Source: Ficedula albicollis
Taxonomy: Eukaryota > Chordata > Aves > Passeriformes > Muscicapidae
NCBI RefSeq assembly: GCF_000247815.1
Contig: NC_021686.1
Coordinates: 5,782,037 to 5,846,036, forward strand
Direction of reading: 5' to 3'
Length of the DNA: 64,000 nt
Position 1 is the stretch's first letter. Each line of letters begins with the position of its first letter. The notes beneath the pieces were generated by a model that saw nothing but the letters and a program-made list of their open reading frames with translations, ran no database searches and was not told the DNA's origin. Position numbers and translations under genes: made by a program. Below are positions 48,485 to 61,110 of the stretch, in pieces.

Positions 48485-48945
48485 GAGTCCAGCAGAGGCT
48501 CTCAGATGATTAAGGATGATAAAGGAGCTCTGGGAGGATTACAGGGCCTGGAGCAGCTCACAAAGGTGGGAGTGCCCAGCCTGCAGAAGGGAAGGCTCAG
48601 AGTGACCCCTCGTGTGTGGATATCTCCAGGGAGGATGGAAAGAGAAAGCAGCCAGGCTCCTCTCACTGGTGTGAGGGACATGCCAAGAGGCCATGGGCAC
48701 AAACTGAGGCACAGGAGGCTCCCTCTGAACACCAGGGAACACTTTTGCCCTGTGAGGTGACACAGCAGTGGCACAGGTCACCCAGGGAGGCTGTGGAGCC
48801 CCATCCTTGGGGATATCCCAAAGCTGTCTGGACACAGCCCTGGGCAGCCTGGCCTGGGTGACCCTGCCTGAGCAGCAGGGCTGGACAAGATTGTGTCCAG
48901 AGGCTCCTTCCAACCTCAACCATTGTGGGATTTTGTGAGCCTGCA
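48485..48945 (+). mobile_element. CR1 LINE 3' region, about 460 bp
   Basis: The order follows the avian CR1 3' end: a tgggaggattacagggcctggag segment, cctgcagaagggaaggctc, a gatatctccagg block, gcacaggtcacccagggagg, ctgtggagccccatccttgg, then ggctccttccaacctcaacc and a terminal attgtgggattttgtga. It is 5'-truncated with no reverse-transcriptase sequence. The GC-rich open frames on both strands across it are by-products of this repeat. Confidence 0.9.
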
Positions 48946-50397
48946 CCATTGCTGTTGTGTGTTTCTGATGTCATCTGTGGCAATGATGGGGAATAAGAGG
49001 CTTGGATCTCTTTAGTCCTGATCTAAACCTACTGCCCCTCTTGCTTTCTTTTTTTGTTAGCTTTCAATTTGTTCAGACTATCTGTTAAAACAAGGTCAAA
49101 AAAAAGGCACCCCTTGGGAGAAAACTGATTTTGGCATTGAATATTGGTCAAGTAGAGCACAACATAATTCAGGTGAGTAATGAAGGGCAAAACAAGGTAC
49201 CTGTATGCAAACAAGGTTTGCCTGTGTGCAAACAACCTCTGGGAGCAACATTTATAGGTTTTCTTCCTATTGCGAGGGAGTTCATTTTTTAAAAAGTATA
49301 ATCAATGTGTTATGGAAACCAACAGTTACACGGAAGGACAAGGGTCATTGTGTGCATCTCCCTAATGCTTCTAAATGAGGTTTTTTAGAGAATTGGAACT
49401 GGAATGGCCTGTGTGTCAGTCAAGGTCATATTTTTTTCAGTTTGCATGGTGCACACAGTGAAGGTACTGTATTAAATGCTATTCAGTGTAATAACCCTGA
49501 TTTAACATGTAGACAATTATGAAGGATTAACCAGGGATAATAGCTGTGAACCTGGTTCTTTATTACCTGGATCAGCGATGTTGGAAGAACAAACAGAAGG
49601 CATAAATGAAATAATCTGTTGCTGGGCAGTTGGAGAACGCACTAAATCACCTGGCTAACCAAGAATGAAGATTATGTTTTTGAACTGACAGAAAAAATCA
49701 TAGCTAAGGTCATTGTGGATTTATTGCCCCAAGGAACATTATAATAAACTGGTTTATCTTTATATTAACTAAAGAAAGCCTCAATCTTCAGCCAATTCTC
49801 TGTTGAAGGCACATGAATTTGCCTAGAAGTAATTAGATGACAATGTTATCTGATCAAATTGATGGAAATCTATTGAACTGCATGAACTATATGTTTTCAA
49901 AAGAGGCAGTGAAGATTTTGGCAGCACATCCTTTGTTTGGCTTTTAGGAAATTCCACAGTTGGAGAACTTTGTGTTCCAAAGCCAGGATGAGCACAGAGC
50001 TTGGCTTTTTTATTTTCTTTTTTTTTTTTTCAATTTTACCGAGCAGATTTTCTGAGAGGAAAGAAATTATTGATGTTTCAAATATAATGTTCCACCTTCT
50101 ATTTAGAAATGTGTAAGCTATTCAATGGATATTAAATGCAAGGAAGTATAACATTAATTTCATGAAATAAAAGGAAACATTCTGAAAATATTTAAAACTT
50201 ATTCAAGTGCTTATAATTTAAAAAATTGCTTTCACCAAAATCCATACTTAAATGAAATTTCAGCTCCTGTGAAGACCCAATTGTTATGGAAAAAAAAAAA
50301 AAAGAAAAATCAAGTGAAAACATGCTGCAAATTCTATTCAAGCCTACATGTCCCCTTTAATATTGTCTTCATCTGGGGCTCAGCTGATTGGAATAGC
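48946..50397. other. Non-coding stretch, possible conserved element
   Basis: No gene is seen. The part at 49.44-49.88 kb is repeat-free, moderately complex AT-rich sequence with many TAAT/ATTA words, the texture typical of conserved non-coding elements. This is an impression only. A T run lies near 50020 and a short A run near 50290. Confidence 0.45.
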
Positions 50398-50958
50398 TGT
50401 GTCCTAGGTTACAATGTAAAGATAGGCCCAAAAGTGTGTATTCTTTCACCATCTGCTGAAACCAGGTGGGGCAGTGACCCTTATCTTTGTGGGAGATACC
50501 TCTGTTAATGGCCATCTGTTGAAACCAGGGGGGGCAGTGTTCTTTATCTTTCCCACATCCCACCCTTCCTCCAGGAGATATCTCCTGTTAATGGGCCAAT
50601 GAGTCCCAGTGCATGACTGATAAAATTACATCATCCCATGGGAGTTGCTCCACCAGGGGGAGGAGCCAAGCATTTCTTATCGAGATAAAAACTGAGATTT
50701 GGAACACCAAGGCAGTCCTTACTCACTGGTTTCCAGGGGACAAAACTACCAAACATTTCTACAGGATCACTGCTTCAACAAGACCACTTCATCTGGACTG
50801 CTACCACCACCCTAACTAGTGGGGTGTCAGGTTGTATTCTGACTCTGTCACTGGTTTTCTTTTGTACTATTGCATGTATTTTATTTTTCTCTTTTTTCCT
50901 ATCAAATTTTACTTCTGACTTGGAATTTGTCACTGGTTTTGCTTTCAAAACCATTACA
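50398..50958 (+). mobile_element. Solo LTR, ERVL-class, songbird type
   Basis: It starts tgtgtcctaggttacaatg and ends ttttcaaaaccattaca-like (TG...CA ends, about 561 bp). U3 contains a 63-base repeated block (ccatctg(c/t)tgaaaccagg at 50449 and 50512) and ccaatgagtcccagtgcatg. A TATA-like gataaaa lies at 50684-50690, and a degenerate polyadenylation word (atcaaa, about 50901) follows the acttcatctggactgctacc block. The sequence agrees closely with an LTR family I recall as abundant in passerine genomes. No internal retroviral genes adjoin it. The 5-bp flanks (atagc / ctagg) are not an exact target-site duplication. It probably arose by LTR-LTR recombination. Confidence 0.88.
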
Positions 50959-51984
50959 CTAGGCTAGGTTTATTCCATGTGAGTTTAACAGCTTTCCTGA
51001 AGGGGAAGGAGTCTGTGGTGGTGTGGCAGAAAGAGAAACAGCTGCAGGGAGGCTGCGTCCCCCTGGCAGAGCCTCTCTCCAGTGCTGAGAACAGCTGGCA
51101 CGGCAGACAGACCCCCAGGGTGATCAGGTAACTGGGGGAAGAGGCTGTGGCTTATTCCTGCTGGTGACCCCAAGACAGCCTGTTACAAGTCCTGGCCGTT
51201 TTTGTGAGGATAAAAAAGATCTCCTACCCAGGTCACTGACTCAGGAGGCTGCTTCCACTTCAGCTCAAGCTGGCCAGCTTATTTACACCATAAAATTGTG
51301 TCTTAAAATCTAAACGGAAAGCCTCTGTTTCAGCCTCTCTGGACAGCCAGAGAAACAACACAGAAGAAAAGGATTTCATACTAAATTCCTATTTTCTGTC
51401 AGCAAATGCCTTCAGAATTACAGTTGAATAATTGCAGACAGATTGAAGAGCTTCATGGATGTTTTGAAGCTATATATATTGTCCACAGATGTTCAGCCCA
51501 GTGAATTTGAGTGTGTAATAGCCTGTGATGGAGCGTGCAGACCTATCAGTGTCCCTGGAGAGGGCTCTGAAGCTATTTTACATTCTACACTGAGCAGGGT
51601 GTATAAAGGGAGATCCTGCTAAGCCAAGTCCCCAGGGGTTAAATTCCCAGTCAGGGTTTGAAGCTATTCAGGGTGTTACTAATAACAGAAACATCATTAT
51701 GAGCTAAACTCATTTACATTCTGTCTTTTGGAAGAAGAGAGTTGGGATTAGTTAGGAGAGGACTGTTCTTCCTCCCAGCCAAAGGGGTGAGCACTGGAGT
51801 AATGAGGTGTTACCCAAGGGACTTCTTGATTTCTTGTTCTCATGTTTATTGACTGTCAGCCTACATGGAGGACATGTAGCTACAGACTTGAACTTGAAAA
51901 AAGCTTCTTCTTAAGTGTTTTGACAGTCTGGCATGTGTCTTGTTTAGGTTTGAATAATTTAATAGCTATAGTTGTAAAATCAGT
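50959..51984. other. Non-coding stretch, no gene seen
   Basis: It includes a GC-richer patch at 51.0-51.18 kb with no recognisable identity. No exon or repeat could be supported. Confidence 0.55.
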
Positions 51985-52175
51985 ATAGCAGAACTTGTAT
52001 GTTTTTCAGCAGGGATGTTGAAGAGTGCCAGCCTCAGAACTGACCCCTGAGAAACGCCACTTGCTGCTCCTTTCCTGTGGATATCAAGCCTTTGACCACA
52101 ACTCTTAGTGTGAAACCACCCAGCCAATTCCTGATCCACTGAGTGTTCCATCTGTCAAATCCTGTTCCTCCAGTT
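51985..52175 (-). mobile_element. CR1 LINE reverse-transcriptase fragment, frameshifted
   Basis: Translated on the minus strand, 52153-52082 reads RWNTQWIRNWL...LRVVVKG, the conserved CR1 ORF2 stretch ahead of the fingers/palm motif. After a frameshift, 52061-52014 reads SGVSQGSVLRLALFNI, matching the LINE RT motif SGVPQGSVLGPxLFNI. The pieces are in different frames and similarity stops on both sides, so this is a dead internal CR1 fragment. It encodes the domain that copies LINE RNA at the target site in intact elements. The M-initiated 61-codon open frame here is part of the relic, not a host gene. Confidence 0.85.
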
Positions 52176-55100
52176 CAGAGACAAGCATTTCAAATACCAC
52201 CCACAGTGAGCTAATGCTGCTGAAGGGATTTCAAACACCAGCCAGCCTTTGCTGTTCACACCTGAGCACTTTAAAATATCAGTGCCCCGCAAATTAGCAG
52301 CACGTTCCATCTTTTTGTTACAGATGTGGCAATGTCACCCAAGTTAATGACTCAGGCATCAGGAAATGGCCTGCCAGGTAGCAAATGTTCAGCAGACCAC
52401 AGTATTCCATTTATAACACAACAGATGATCTAAAATGTCACCATTGCTCTGGAGAAAACAAAGTGCTGCACCACACATTGCTGGAGGCCATGCGGGAAAA
52501 GAGTTTCCCTTGCTGGCTCAGGCAGTTAAAATTCCTGCTCATCTATTACAATGCATGTTGTCTTCAGCAGCCCCATGGCTTTGATAATAATATATGGTAA
52601 TTTTCTCACTATGGGTAATGTAAGTCAGGACTAGAGTAGGGGTGGATTTTGGAATGCTTCAAGGCACACTGCGAGTGTCAGAAATTCTCCTGTGTCTTTG
52701 TGCTGCTGATCCTGTCTAACTATCTCAGGAACGAATACAACCAATTCTGTGGCATTCCTATAATGTGTACCTAGAATGTGGGGACTATTTAACACAGGAC
52801 GTTGGAATAGTGTGAAGTAGCCTGAAACAAAATGAGGACTACATATCAGAATATTTTCACAAATTTAAACTTTCTCAGTCACTTTCATTGATGTTTATCT
52901 TCCTAGGGGTAAGTTCTAGCTGAGTTCTGGATGGGGATGATATATATTTTCCCTCTTTTGGGTAGTTAACCACAATTGTTAACACAGTGGGGAAGCACAG
53001 TCTGGTTCTTAATATTCAGTTACACTTAGGGTCCACTTTTACCTATTTTTACCTCACTGCAGGTACATTTCTGGGTATGGTGTCAGGAGGCTTTCCAGCT
53101 GGGATGGAGGGACAAGAGAGAGGAGCTTTGCTTTTGTTAGGTTTGTCTCAAGGACACAATCCTGAAGTCCCCAGAGCTGCTCTCCCTGGTTTGGCCAGGA
53201 GCACCTGGGGCTCAAAGCTGGGCAGCGGGATGGCTCGTCCAGTCTAAGAGCTGTGCTTGCAGAACCAGATCACTTGGGGGCCAAGCTTCAGTCCTCCAGG
53301 ACACCTAATAGGTGACCTGGCAATATGGACTGCCTGGGCAAAAAGGAAAGGTCTGGCTCTAGGCCCTTGGACTGCTACACTTTCCTAAAATGTTCCCAAA
53401 ATATCACATAACAGAGTGCTGTCCTGCCTGAGTTCCCACTGGCTCAGACATTATTCTACAGTCTTCACCTCACATTGTTCTCAGTTCCCAGGAGCATTCA
53501 GAGCTTCAAAACCTGTATGGATAGATTTAAAAAAAAAAAAATTGAGAAGAAAAGAGGAGAATGCATTAGTCAGTTTAACAGTTGCTTTCCAGGAAAATGT
53601 CATGTTTTTTGCAGGCTTGAAAGTTTTCCCTGGATACTGAGTCATTTCTGCAGTTATTCTGGGCCATCAGACCACGATACAGGGTTGTATTCTTCATGTG
53701 GTTGTATAACAGAAATAAGTTCTGACCAGCTCATTCAGCATCTTGTGGATGATTTGGGAAAGTATGTGACAACAGCCACAGGTCAGGATAGTTGACAGTC
53801 AGGTTACATTATTATAACTTGCCAGAAACCAAACCAGAGGCCAACATCCAGTATGGCCAGACCCATTATGGAGATTTTTTCATCACAGTTTCCTGTACCT
53901 TAGATATCTTCTATTCTCACCTTTATAGGACATGGAAAGGAAATTGTTCTGGACAAGTTAAAAGCAAAGATTTGAACTGTAAATAAACCTTTTGTTGGTA
54001 ACAGGTTGGGAAGAATGGTTTAGATGCATTGATATCATTGCACCTGAAGGAGCACAGCAGTCTGATATCCTCCAATTAATGTAAATCTGATTGAAGCTTT
54101 GTATTTTTATGCCAGGGTCACAAGAGTAGAATCTTGTGTATAATTTATTGAAAGTCACCTTGTAAGGAAAAAAAAAAATTGAAGAGTTCCCAGTCTTGCG
54201 TGCGAATAGAAAAGAAGGCCCTGCCAAAGCCTTTTTCTTTCATACATCACTGACCCACCTTTGTTCTCTCAGATTCCCCTGCCTCTGAATGAAGCCTCTG
54301 CATTTCTGACAGCAGAGGCTGTCTTTGAAATCTGCCTTTCTTCTTCTCTCCCCACTGTCACTCTGTGTTGTCCAGCCTTCAGTCAGGAGAATCAGTTTTA
54401 GTTCAGTACTAACATCTGATTTATGCTAGAACCAGCCAATTTCCTTCACTCTTTTCTGTTTGCTGAGCACCCCAGAGGCTGAAGGAGTTGTGTTTGCCAT
54501 TCATTCTCTCAGCCTTGGACATAAGCTCGTGTGTGTGAACTGGAGAATATTCACATGGAAAGCAGAAAATTCTGTGAGAATTACTGGAAAACTTGGTTTA
54601 AAATTGTATTTATTACACTGTAATTTTCAAGTCAAATAATAAAATCTTGATTTGTGGAAGTTCTTCTCTTTCACGTGTATTCTGAACAGAAAAGTATTGA
54701 AGTAGGTTTCAAAATGGAAAGTTGTGAAGCACAACTGGATTAGAGTGATCATGTTGAAAGTTAGTAAAATCTTGCTAAAAATGTGGCTCCTTCTATCTGG
54801 TACTTTACATTGCACCCTCTCTTAGAAGGTTGATGCTGATCAAACTATGTATGTCATGTGTACCCAGTAACACTGAAATTTTAGTGTGAGTCGATCTTGA
54901 TATCATCCTAGTGGTCTTGACTGAACTGCAGAGCTCACTCAATAACATGGTGTTCCCAGGGGGACAGCAAATTAGAAATGGCTTTCTCCCTGTGCGTGAG
55001 TGAGAAGCTTTCCTGCACAAGAGTGCCTGGCAATTGGCACCCCAGGGTCTCCCAAATCAGGGTCTGGCGGGCTGCACCCCTTTGGCTCCCAGAGAAATTG

Positions 55101-56119
55101 ATTGTGTAATTCCACTCGAGGAACAGAGTGAATGTCCTACCTGCTGCTGTGGAAAATAACAGGGAGGGATGGCTGGGCACCAACTCCTTGTGCCTCATGC
55201 TGGGGCAGTTTCTGTGCTGGGAATGGCCCATGGAAAGTGTCCCATCCTGGAAAGTGTCCCCGTGGGAAATGAACCACCAGGGGGGTTTGTTGGGAGGCAG
55301 GAGGGGAGCAGCTCTGCCCTTTGGTGTGTGCTGTATTCCTCCCAGGTCCTGTGCTACGGGAGCAGCTGTGCTCACATGCATTATGTAATACAACTATTCT
55401 GGCATCCTAGTCAGATGATCTCAATCACATCCAAATTTCCCTTTGTACTGCAGTTAGAATGGGGCTGGTATTTTGCTTTACAGAGATTTAAACCAACCAG
55501 GGAGGCCTCTTTAAAGGGTATTTACATCCATTGAGTCTACTTGACATCACGGAAGTGTTATATAACATCCTTTGTGTGCTGGATAATCTAACCTTCCTAT
55601 TATAAAGTAGAAGAACAGCTAAAATACAGTAATTAGGGTTTTTTTAATAACAATAAAAAGAAGAAGTGAGGAAAGGTTATTTGGCTATCAGAATTGCCAA
55701 AGTATTTATATAAGCTGCACTTGTTTCTATCCAACATGATCTAAAAATTTCTGGGAGTATTCTCCTTGAAAAGAATGTCTAGGTTTGTAAGAATCCACTA
55801 GCATACAGTGAAATACCTTTGCAAGCTTGTGTGCTGAGCAATATCTTACAGTTTAGTTGGTTTCAAGCTATTTTGACATAAACTAGAACAGCCTCTGGTT
55901 ACCCTGGCTCTTGCTTTATAAAGTATTTCAGTATAATGTTATTTTTTAGCTATTGCATGTAGACCACTTAAAGGTGAGTTTCCACCATTTAAAAGGCAGT
56001 GTGAATATTTTGCCAGTGATATGATTAAAATTAGTTGATTCATATTTTTTTAACAAGCTGCTTAATATTTTTTAAAAGCAAATTTTCTGTCAGGTTCCAT
56101 AAAACAAATGCAAGAGGAC
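52176..56119. other. Non-coding stretch, no gene seen
   Basis: No host gene or repeat family is recognised. The minus-strand open frame of 152 codons (54935-55393) lies in a GC-richer patch and lacks a recognisable domain. Confidence 0.55.
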
Positions 56120-56165
56120 TGTAGATCATGCAATAGCCTGGGTTGGAAGGGGCTGAGTGTGTGCA
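56120..56165 (-). mobile_element. CR1 3'-terminal scrap
   Basis: The stretch gatcatgcaatagcctgggttggaagg... matches the reverse complement of the CR1 terminus (ccttccaaccc...tattctatgatc) for about 45 bases. It is a short and degraded copy. Confidence 0.5.
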
Positions 56166-57984
56166 ATGTCCTGGGCTGCATTTGTGCTTGGCATTTCCAC
56201 ACTAGATAGTCATGACAGGCTTTCAGGTACTCAGACAAAAAAAGTTTGATTCATCCAGAGTGGAAGAGTGATTTATGGAAAGTGATAAAAGAACAAGAGG
56301 TGTGATGTGGAGGCAGAAGGAATATTTTTCATTAGAGGAATGTGAAATTGGGAAATGTGGAAAAGTGTTTGACAGTCCCATTATCAGGTTTCTGAATTTC
56401 CCAGCTGTTTTAACTGCTGTGCTATAAAATACGACTCTGCTCTACAATCTTGCTTTCATAAGTTGAAGCTCGTATCGTGGCTGTAACAGCAGTTTTAGCA
56501 GCACAGCACAGAGTGAAATACAGCGGTGGCATGAGCTGAGCAGTGCTAAGAGCAAACAGATCAATCTGCAAATGTGGGGATGCTAACGAGCCATGAGTGC
56601 TTGGTGAGCATCAGCACTGCTCTGGCTGAGAATGCAGCCAATCTAGGATCAAAGGAACGTTTCCTTCACTTGCTGGAAAATGCAACGTGTGTTTAAGCAC
56701 TGGGAAGGGTGTTGTTTTGAGCTAACATTGGTGTTAGATGGTATTTGCCCTCTTGTAATGCTGTCAGAGCCAAAGGTCTGGTGAAATGATCTTCCCTGCC
56801 AGCTTTCCTCAGCAAATGTCTGTCCTTGAGGCAGGCAGAGGCCAGGCAGATCCAGGGTGATTAAAGATAAAAAAAAGCCTTTTCCAGGCCTTTCCTTGCA
56901 GCCTCCCCATCTGATTTTCTTTGTGGATTTGGAGGAGCACCCTGATGTTCACCTTACCTGTGCAATCTAATGTGAAAGCACACACATTCTCTGCCTTTAT
57001 TTGCACTAGCCAAATACTCTTGTACTAAAAGCTTGTCATTTCGGTGTGCTGAGAGTGTCTTCATTTGTGAGACAGCCTTTCACCTGTGGTGTATTGGTTT
57101 CAACATCTTAACAACTGAAGCATTCTTGTTAAACTTCCATTTTCCTTAAACTATCTGCCCTGAAAGGTCAAAATACTTTAATTCTGAGGCAAGGCATCTG
57201 CCAGAGATTGGCTCACTGATTTGCCCATATACATTGTGAGTTTTCCCTGACTAATCTACCTATTCAGTGAATTGAAAATAATTAATGGAAGTCCTATGCC
57301 AAGTTTTCAGTTAAGCGCATTTGGTTGCAAATATTTTGGCAGGGTATACAGGGGGGAGTATTGCAATATCTGTAAGAAATTATATCAAGTGTCAGGTTCC
57401 TTCTGTGAGGTTTCACACAGAATAGATGCTCTTCATAGCAAAAGTTAAAAGCCCTTGATCCTATGCAGTGGGCCATTGCAAGTACAGATAATCCCAGCCA
57501 GCAGTTTTGTTCATGGGAAACTGTTCCTTTACAAAAACTTGTGAGTGCAGTGTATCTCCCTTTTCAGACAGCTCTGTGGTAGCAGCAGGATATTGGGAAA
57601 ATCCTTTCACAAGGTGAGAGCAAGAAAGCTGCTGAGAGCTTAGAGAGGGTCCAGAATGTTTTTGTTGATTTGTTTATGTTGCAGCTCTCTTGGCCATCCT
57701 TGTGAAGGCAAGGTGAGCCCCTCTGCCTGGGGTAGGGGCCGTCTCTGACTGCCAGAGATGTCCTGAACAGGGAGTGCCTGGGACTCTGAAATGATGTGTG
57801 AGCAGCTGTTCCCACAAACTGGCTGCTCTGCTACTCAACACAATTAGGAAATGGCAGGAAAGTCATCAGTGGGATGTATTTCATGGCAGCAAACCCAAGA
57901 AATGCTGTTGTTCTCCCATAATTTACCAAGTGTGAGATCACATTTTGATTTCTCTCGACAGGGACATCTTGGCAGGCTGGGTGG
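56166..57984. other. Non-coding stretch, no gene seen
   Basis: No recognisable gene, RNA or repeat. Open frames are short. Confidence 0.55.
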
Positions 57985-58600
57985 ATGGGCTGAAGTCCAG
58001 TAGGGTGAGGAGCCAGAGTGTGTCCAGGTGGCCAAGAAGGCCAAGAACACCTGGTCTGTATCAAGAATAGAGTGGCCAGCAGCAGCAGGGCAGGGACTGT
58101 CCCTGTGCTGGGCACTGCTGAGCCACACCTTGAATGCTGTGTCCAGGTCTGGCCTTGGGTGCAAGGGAGACATTGAGGGGCTGGAGAGGGTCCAGAGAGG
58201 ACGTGGAGCTGGGGAAGGGTCTGGAAAACACCTTCTCAGGGGGGCTGACAAAGCTGGGGGTGTTTAGCCTGGAGAAAAGGAGGCTCAGGTGTCTCTCTAC
58301 ACCTCCCTGAAATGAGGATATAGCAGGGGTCAGTATCTCCTGCTGTATCTCAAGTGAAAGGGTGACACAGGTGAGGTTCAGATTAGATACTTGATTTTTT
58401 TTTCTCACTAAACATGTGGTGAGGCACTGGAATAAGTTGCCCAGGGAATGGTGAGGTTGCTGTCTCTGCAAGTGTCCAGGAGGCCTCTGGATGTGGCACT
58501 TGGGGATGTGGTCTAGGGGTGGTTGTGGGGGAGCTGGGTTGGGGGCTGCACTGGATGACCTTGAAGGTCTCCTCCAACCTTGATAATTCCATTATGTATT
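57985..58600 (+). mobile_element. CR1 LINE 3' region, about 615 bp
   Basis: This is the longest CR1 copy in the window. Ordered CR1 landmarks are gctgtgtccaggtctggcc, ggctggagagggtccagag, ggtgtttagcctggagaaaa followed by ggaggctcagg, ttcagattagatacttgat, gtggtgaggcactggaataa with gttgcccaggg, aagtgtccaggaggcctctgg, and tgcactggatgacctt followed by gaaggtctcctccaacctt and a terminal attccattatgtattca. It is 5'-truncated before any reverse-transcriptase domain. Open frames across it are by-products. Confidence 0.93.
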
Positions 58601-61029
58601 CAGAGAACAAAAGAAATATAATTTTGGTCCAATGCTTCTTTAGCTTTCTGTTTTGTTTACAAATAAACAGGATTTAGATCTGAATGGAAAAGGGACAATA
58701 GTATTTCTCAGAGAGTTTAGGCATTAAAACATAAAATTTAACAAATGAACAATATACTGAAGATATTTGTGATTTATTTAGTCAGCTCTATATGCTGAAT
58801 GTGTACAACCTGATGCAAAACTCAGGGGAGTCAGTCCCATTCTAATGGCTTCAGCATAATTTGAACCAAGCATTACCAGGAAAACGAAAATTGATAAATA
58901 ATTTATGTGAAAGCAATTCCATAAAATCTTGACAAGTTGTTCTCATTATGTGATGTGTATACATTGTATTCACCCAGTGCCAAACACATTTTGTAAAGTG
59001 TATCAACTGCTCAAAGACAGTTTGTAAACAGAAAATTTTAGCCTTTCCACCCACTTGTTGTGTGGGTGTCACTTTTAGGCACATCACATTTTGGAGAAAG
59101 CCAACATTTTTAAGGGGCAAGAAATTAAAACTAAATGTATCATATTAAATGTGATTAAAAATTAATTTTTAACAAGAAACAGGAACTTAGATTGAAATTC
59201 TTTTTTGTCTTTGAGAAGACTGATTTATTGAATTTTATAATTAAGAGCAATAAAACACACCTTGTTGAAAGAACTTTATTTTTCAGCAAGATTACAAATT
59301 TGGCTGATACAACAGGAAAGGTGACATCAGATGGGGGCATATGAGGGCATGTGTCTCTTGGGTTTAGAAAGTAAACAGACAAAGATTAAGTATAAGTAAG
59401 CAGATTAAAATATCTTCAAATTTGTGTATTTTGCTACTGTTGCCCTGCGGTTCAAGGACAAATTAATTAACTGCAGTCCCATGACCTTTCTCTTCATGGA
59501 AATGTCGGACTGCTTGATCACAAGGTCTTGTGCCATCTTAATTTTTGAGTCTGATGACAAAAATCTGAATTACTAGCATTTGTCATTTTATAATAATAAT
59601 ATAATTGCTGCCATTTTGATGCTTCTGTCCTGAGAGGCATCTCTTAATGCCTGAGCAATCACTGATAAGAGTTCAGATCTTGGAGTCACTCTAAGATTTT
59701 TGGTTGCCTCATCCAAGAAAAGGCTTTTTACATTTGTGCTAGCAACAATTTTTTTTTTCAAGAGCTTGAACAGCTAATTTATTTTGCTAAGTGAAAGGAA
59801 AGGTTTTTATTATTTTAAGGAAAACTCAACCAGATGCTCAGCTGTTGCAAACAGAGCAGTGTGGTTTTATCTGTTCCAATGGGACTGTGATGATTACTAC
59901 TGATCACTGCTCAAGTCTCTGTGCTTTTTGTGAAATGCTGTTCACATATAAAATATTCTGAACTATAGCCTCTCACATCAGTTAGCTTCTTTACAAGGGG
60001 CAGTAATTGCACTTGTCCATGAAAGCATATGGATCAGAGGATGATTGTAGGCAATTAAATTCTATTTTTGAAGCTCACTGAACTATACAACCTGAAGCTC
60101 ATTTTTTAATCTGATTTTGATGGATTAAGTTATTTTTCTTACTTTAATCGCAAAGTAAAACTGTATATATAATGTAGTTATACTTAAAACCCTTTTGTCT
60201 TGACTACTTATTTAATTCTTAAATATCCACTCTGATAAGTTAGATCTATAACGTTTAATTGAGAATGATGATTTATTAGATGTTAGATGTACACCTTGCC
60301 CTCTGCCTCCCTTCTTAGAACTATCAGTTTTAAAATAAGTGGGAAAATAGGTTTTACAATTTGCAACATTTCAAAAAAATGCTGATTTTGTTCCACTCAA
60401 AGCTGTACACACATCATTGTTTGAGGACCTTGCAGCTTGACTTCTCATCAGAGGAAATACCATGCTCAACTATCCATGTCAAGCAACATAACTGGGCAGA
60501 TGTGTTAAAATACTGGTGAATGAGGTGTGCCAGAAGATGATAGGAAAACCTCCTCTTCCTGAGGCAGCAAGTCATGGCCAGTGTGCCCCAGATTAAGCCA
60601 GAAATCCTTGAACAGCTCTGAAGGCAACAGCTTTTTCACACTGTGCATAACTCAAAGACTGGGTAGGATATGCTGGTTCCTGGGGTTTTGGTATGAGAAG
60701 GAGCAGGGAGGATTTTGGCTCTGCAGTTTGTGTGCCACTGCCTTTGTCCATGCTCAGTTCCAAGGTCCTTAAACAGATGCTTTCAGCTACCACCTCTTGT
60801 TCAGCATAATTCACTTTAACAAAGTATAGAATGTTAAACTCCAGCAACAGTTTGGCTGATTGTGACTTAAATTGTGTAATAGTGTGCACAGAATCTGTAA
60901 AAAGGAGGAGAGTATGATGCTGAATATCAAAGGAGGATTTAGAAATGATTCGTGCTCAGGTAATCACCCAGGCAGGACACAAACACTGTTGGAGGATATG
61001 GAGACTGTCTCAGAAAATCAGACAAAGCT
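58601..61029. other. Non-coding stretch, no gene seen
   Basis: AT-rich. At 58.82-58.87 kb a ctcaggggagtcagtcccat...ggcttcag pattern faintly recalls ancient palindromic repeats, too weak to call. No exon or RNA gene is recognised. Confidence 0.55.
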
Positions 61030-61110
61030 ACATTTAGAAAGAAGATTTTTACAGTGAAGGTTGTATAACACATCAGAAGTTGCCCAGAGACTTGCAGCCA
61101 ATACCTTCAC
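61030..61110 (+). mobile_element. Old CR1 3' fragment
   Basis: The stretch ctacatttagaaagaagatttttacagtgaagg followed by aagttgcccagagacttgcag aligns with the CR1 block gtagatttagattagatat(aagg)aagaaattctttactgtgaggg...aggttgcccagag. It is strongly diverged. Confidence 0.45.

Noticed and set aside
48500..48983. Overlapping GC-rich open frames as exons
   Set aside because: The whole stretch is explained by a CR1 3' untranslated region.
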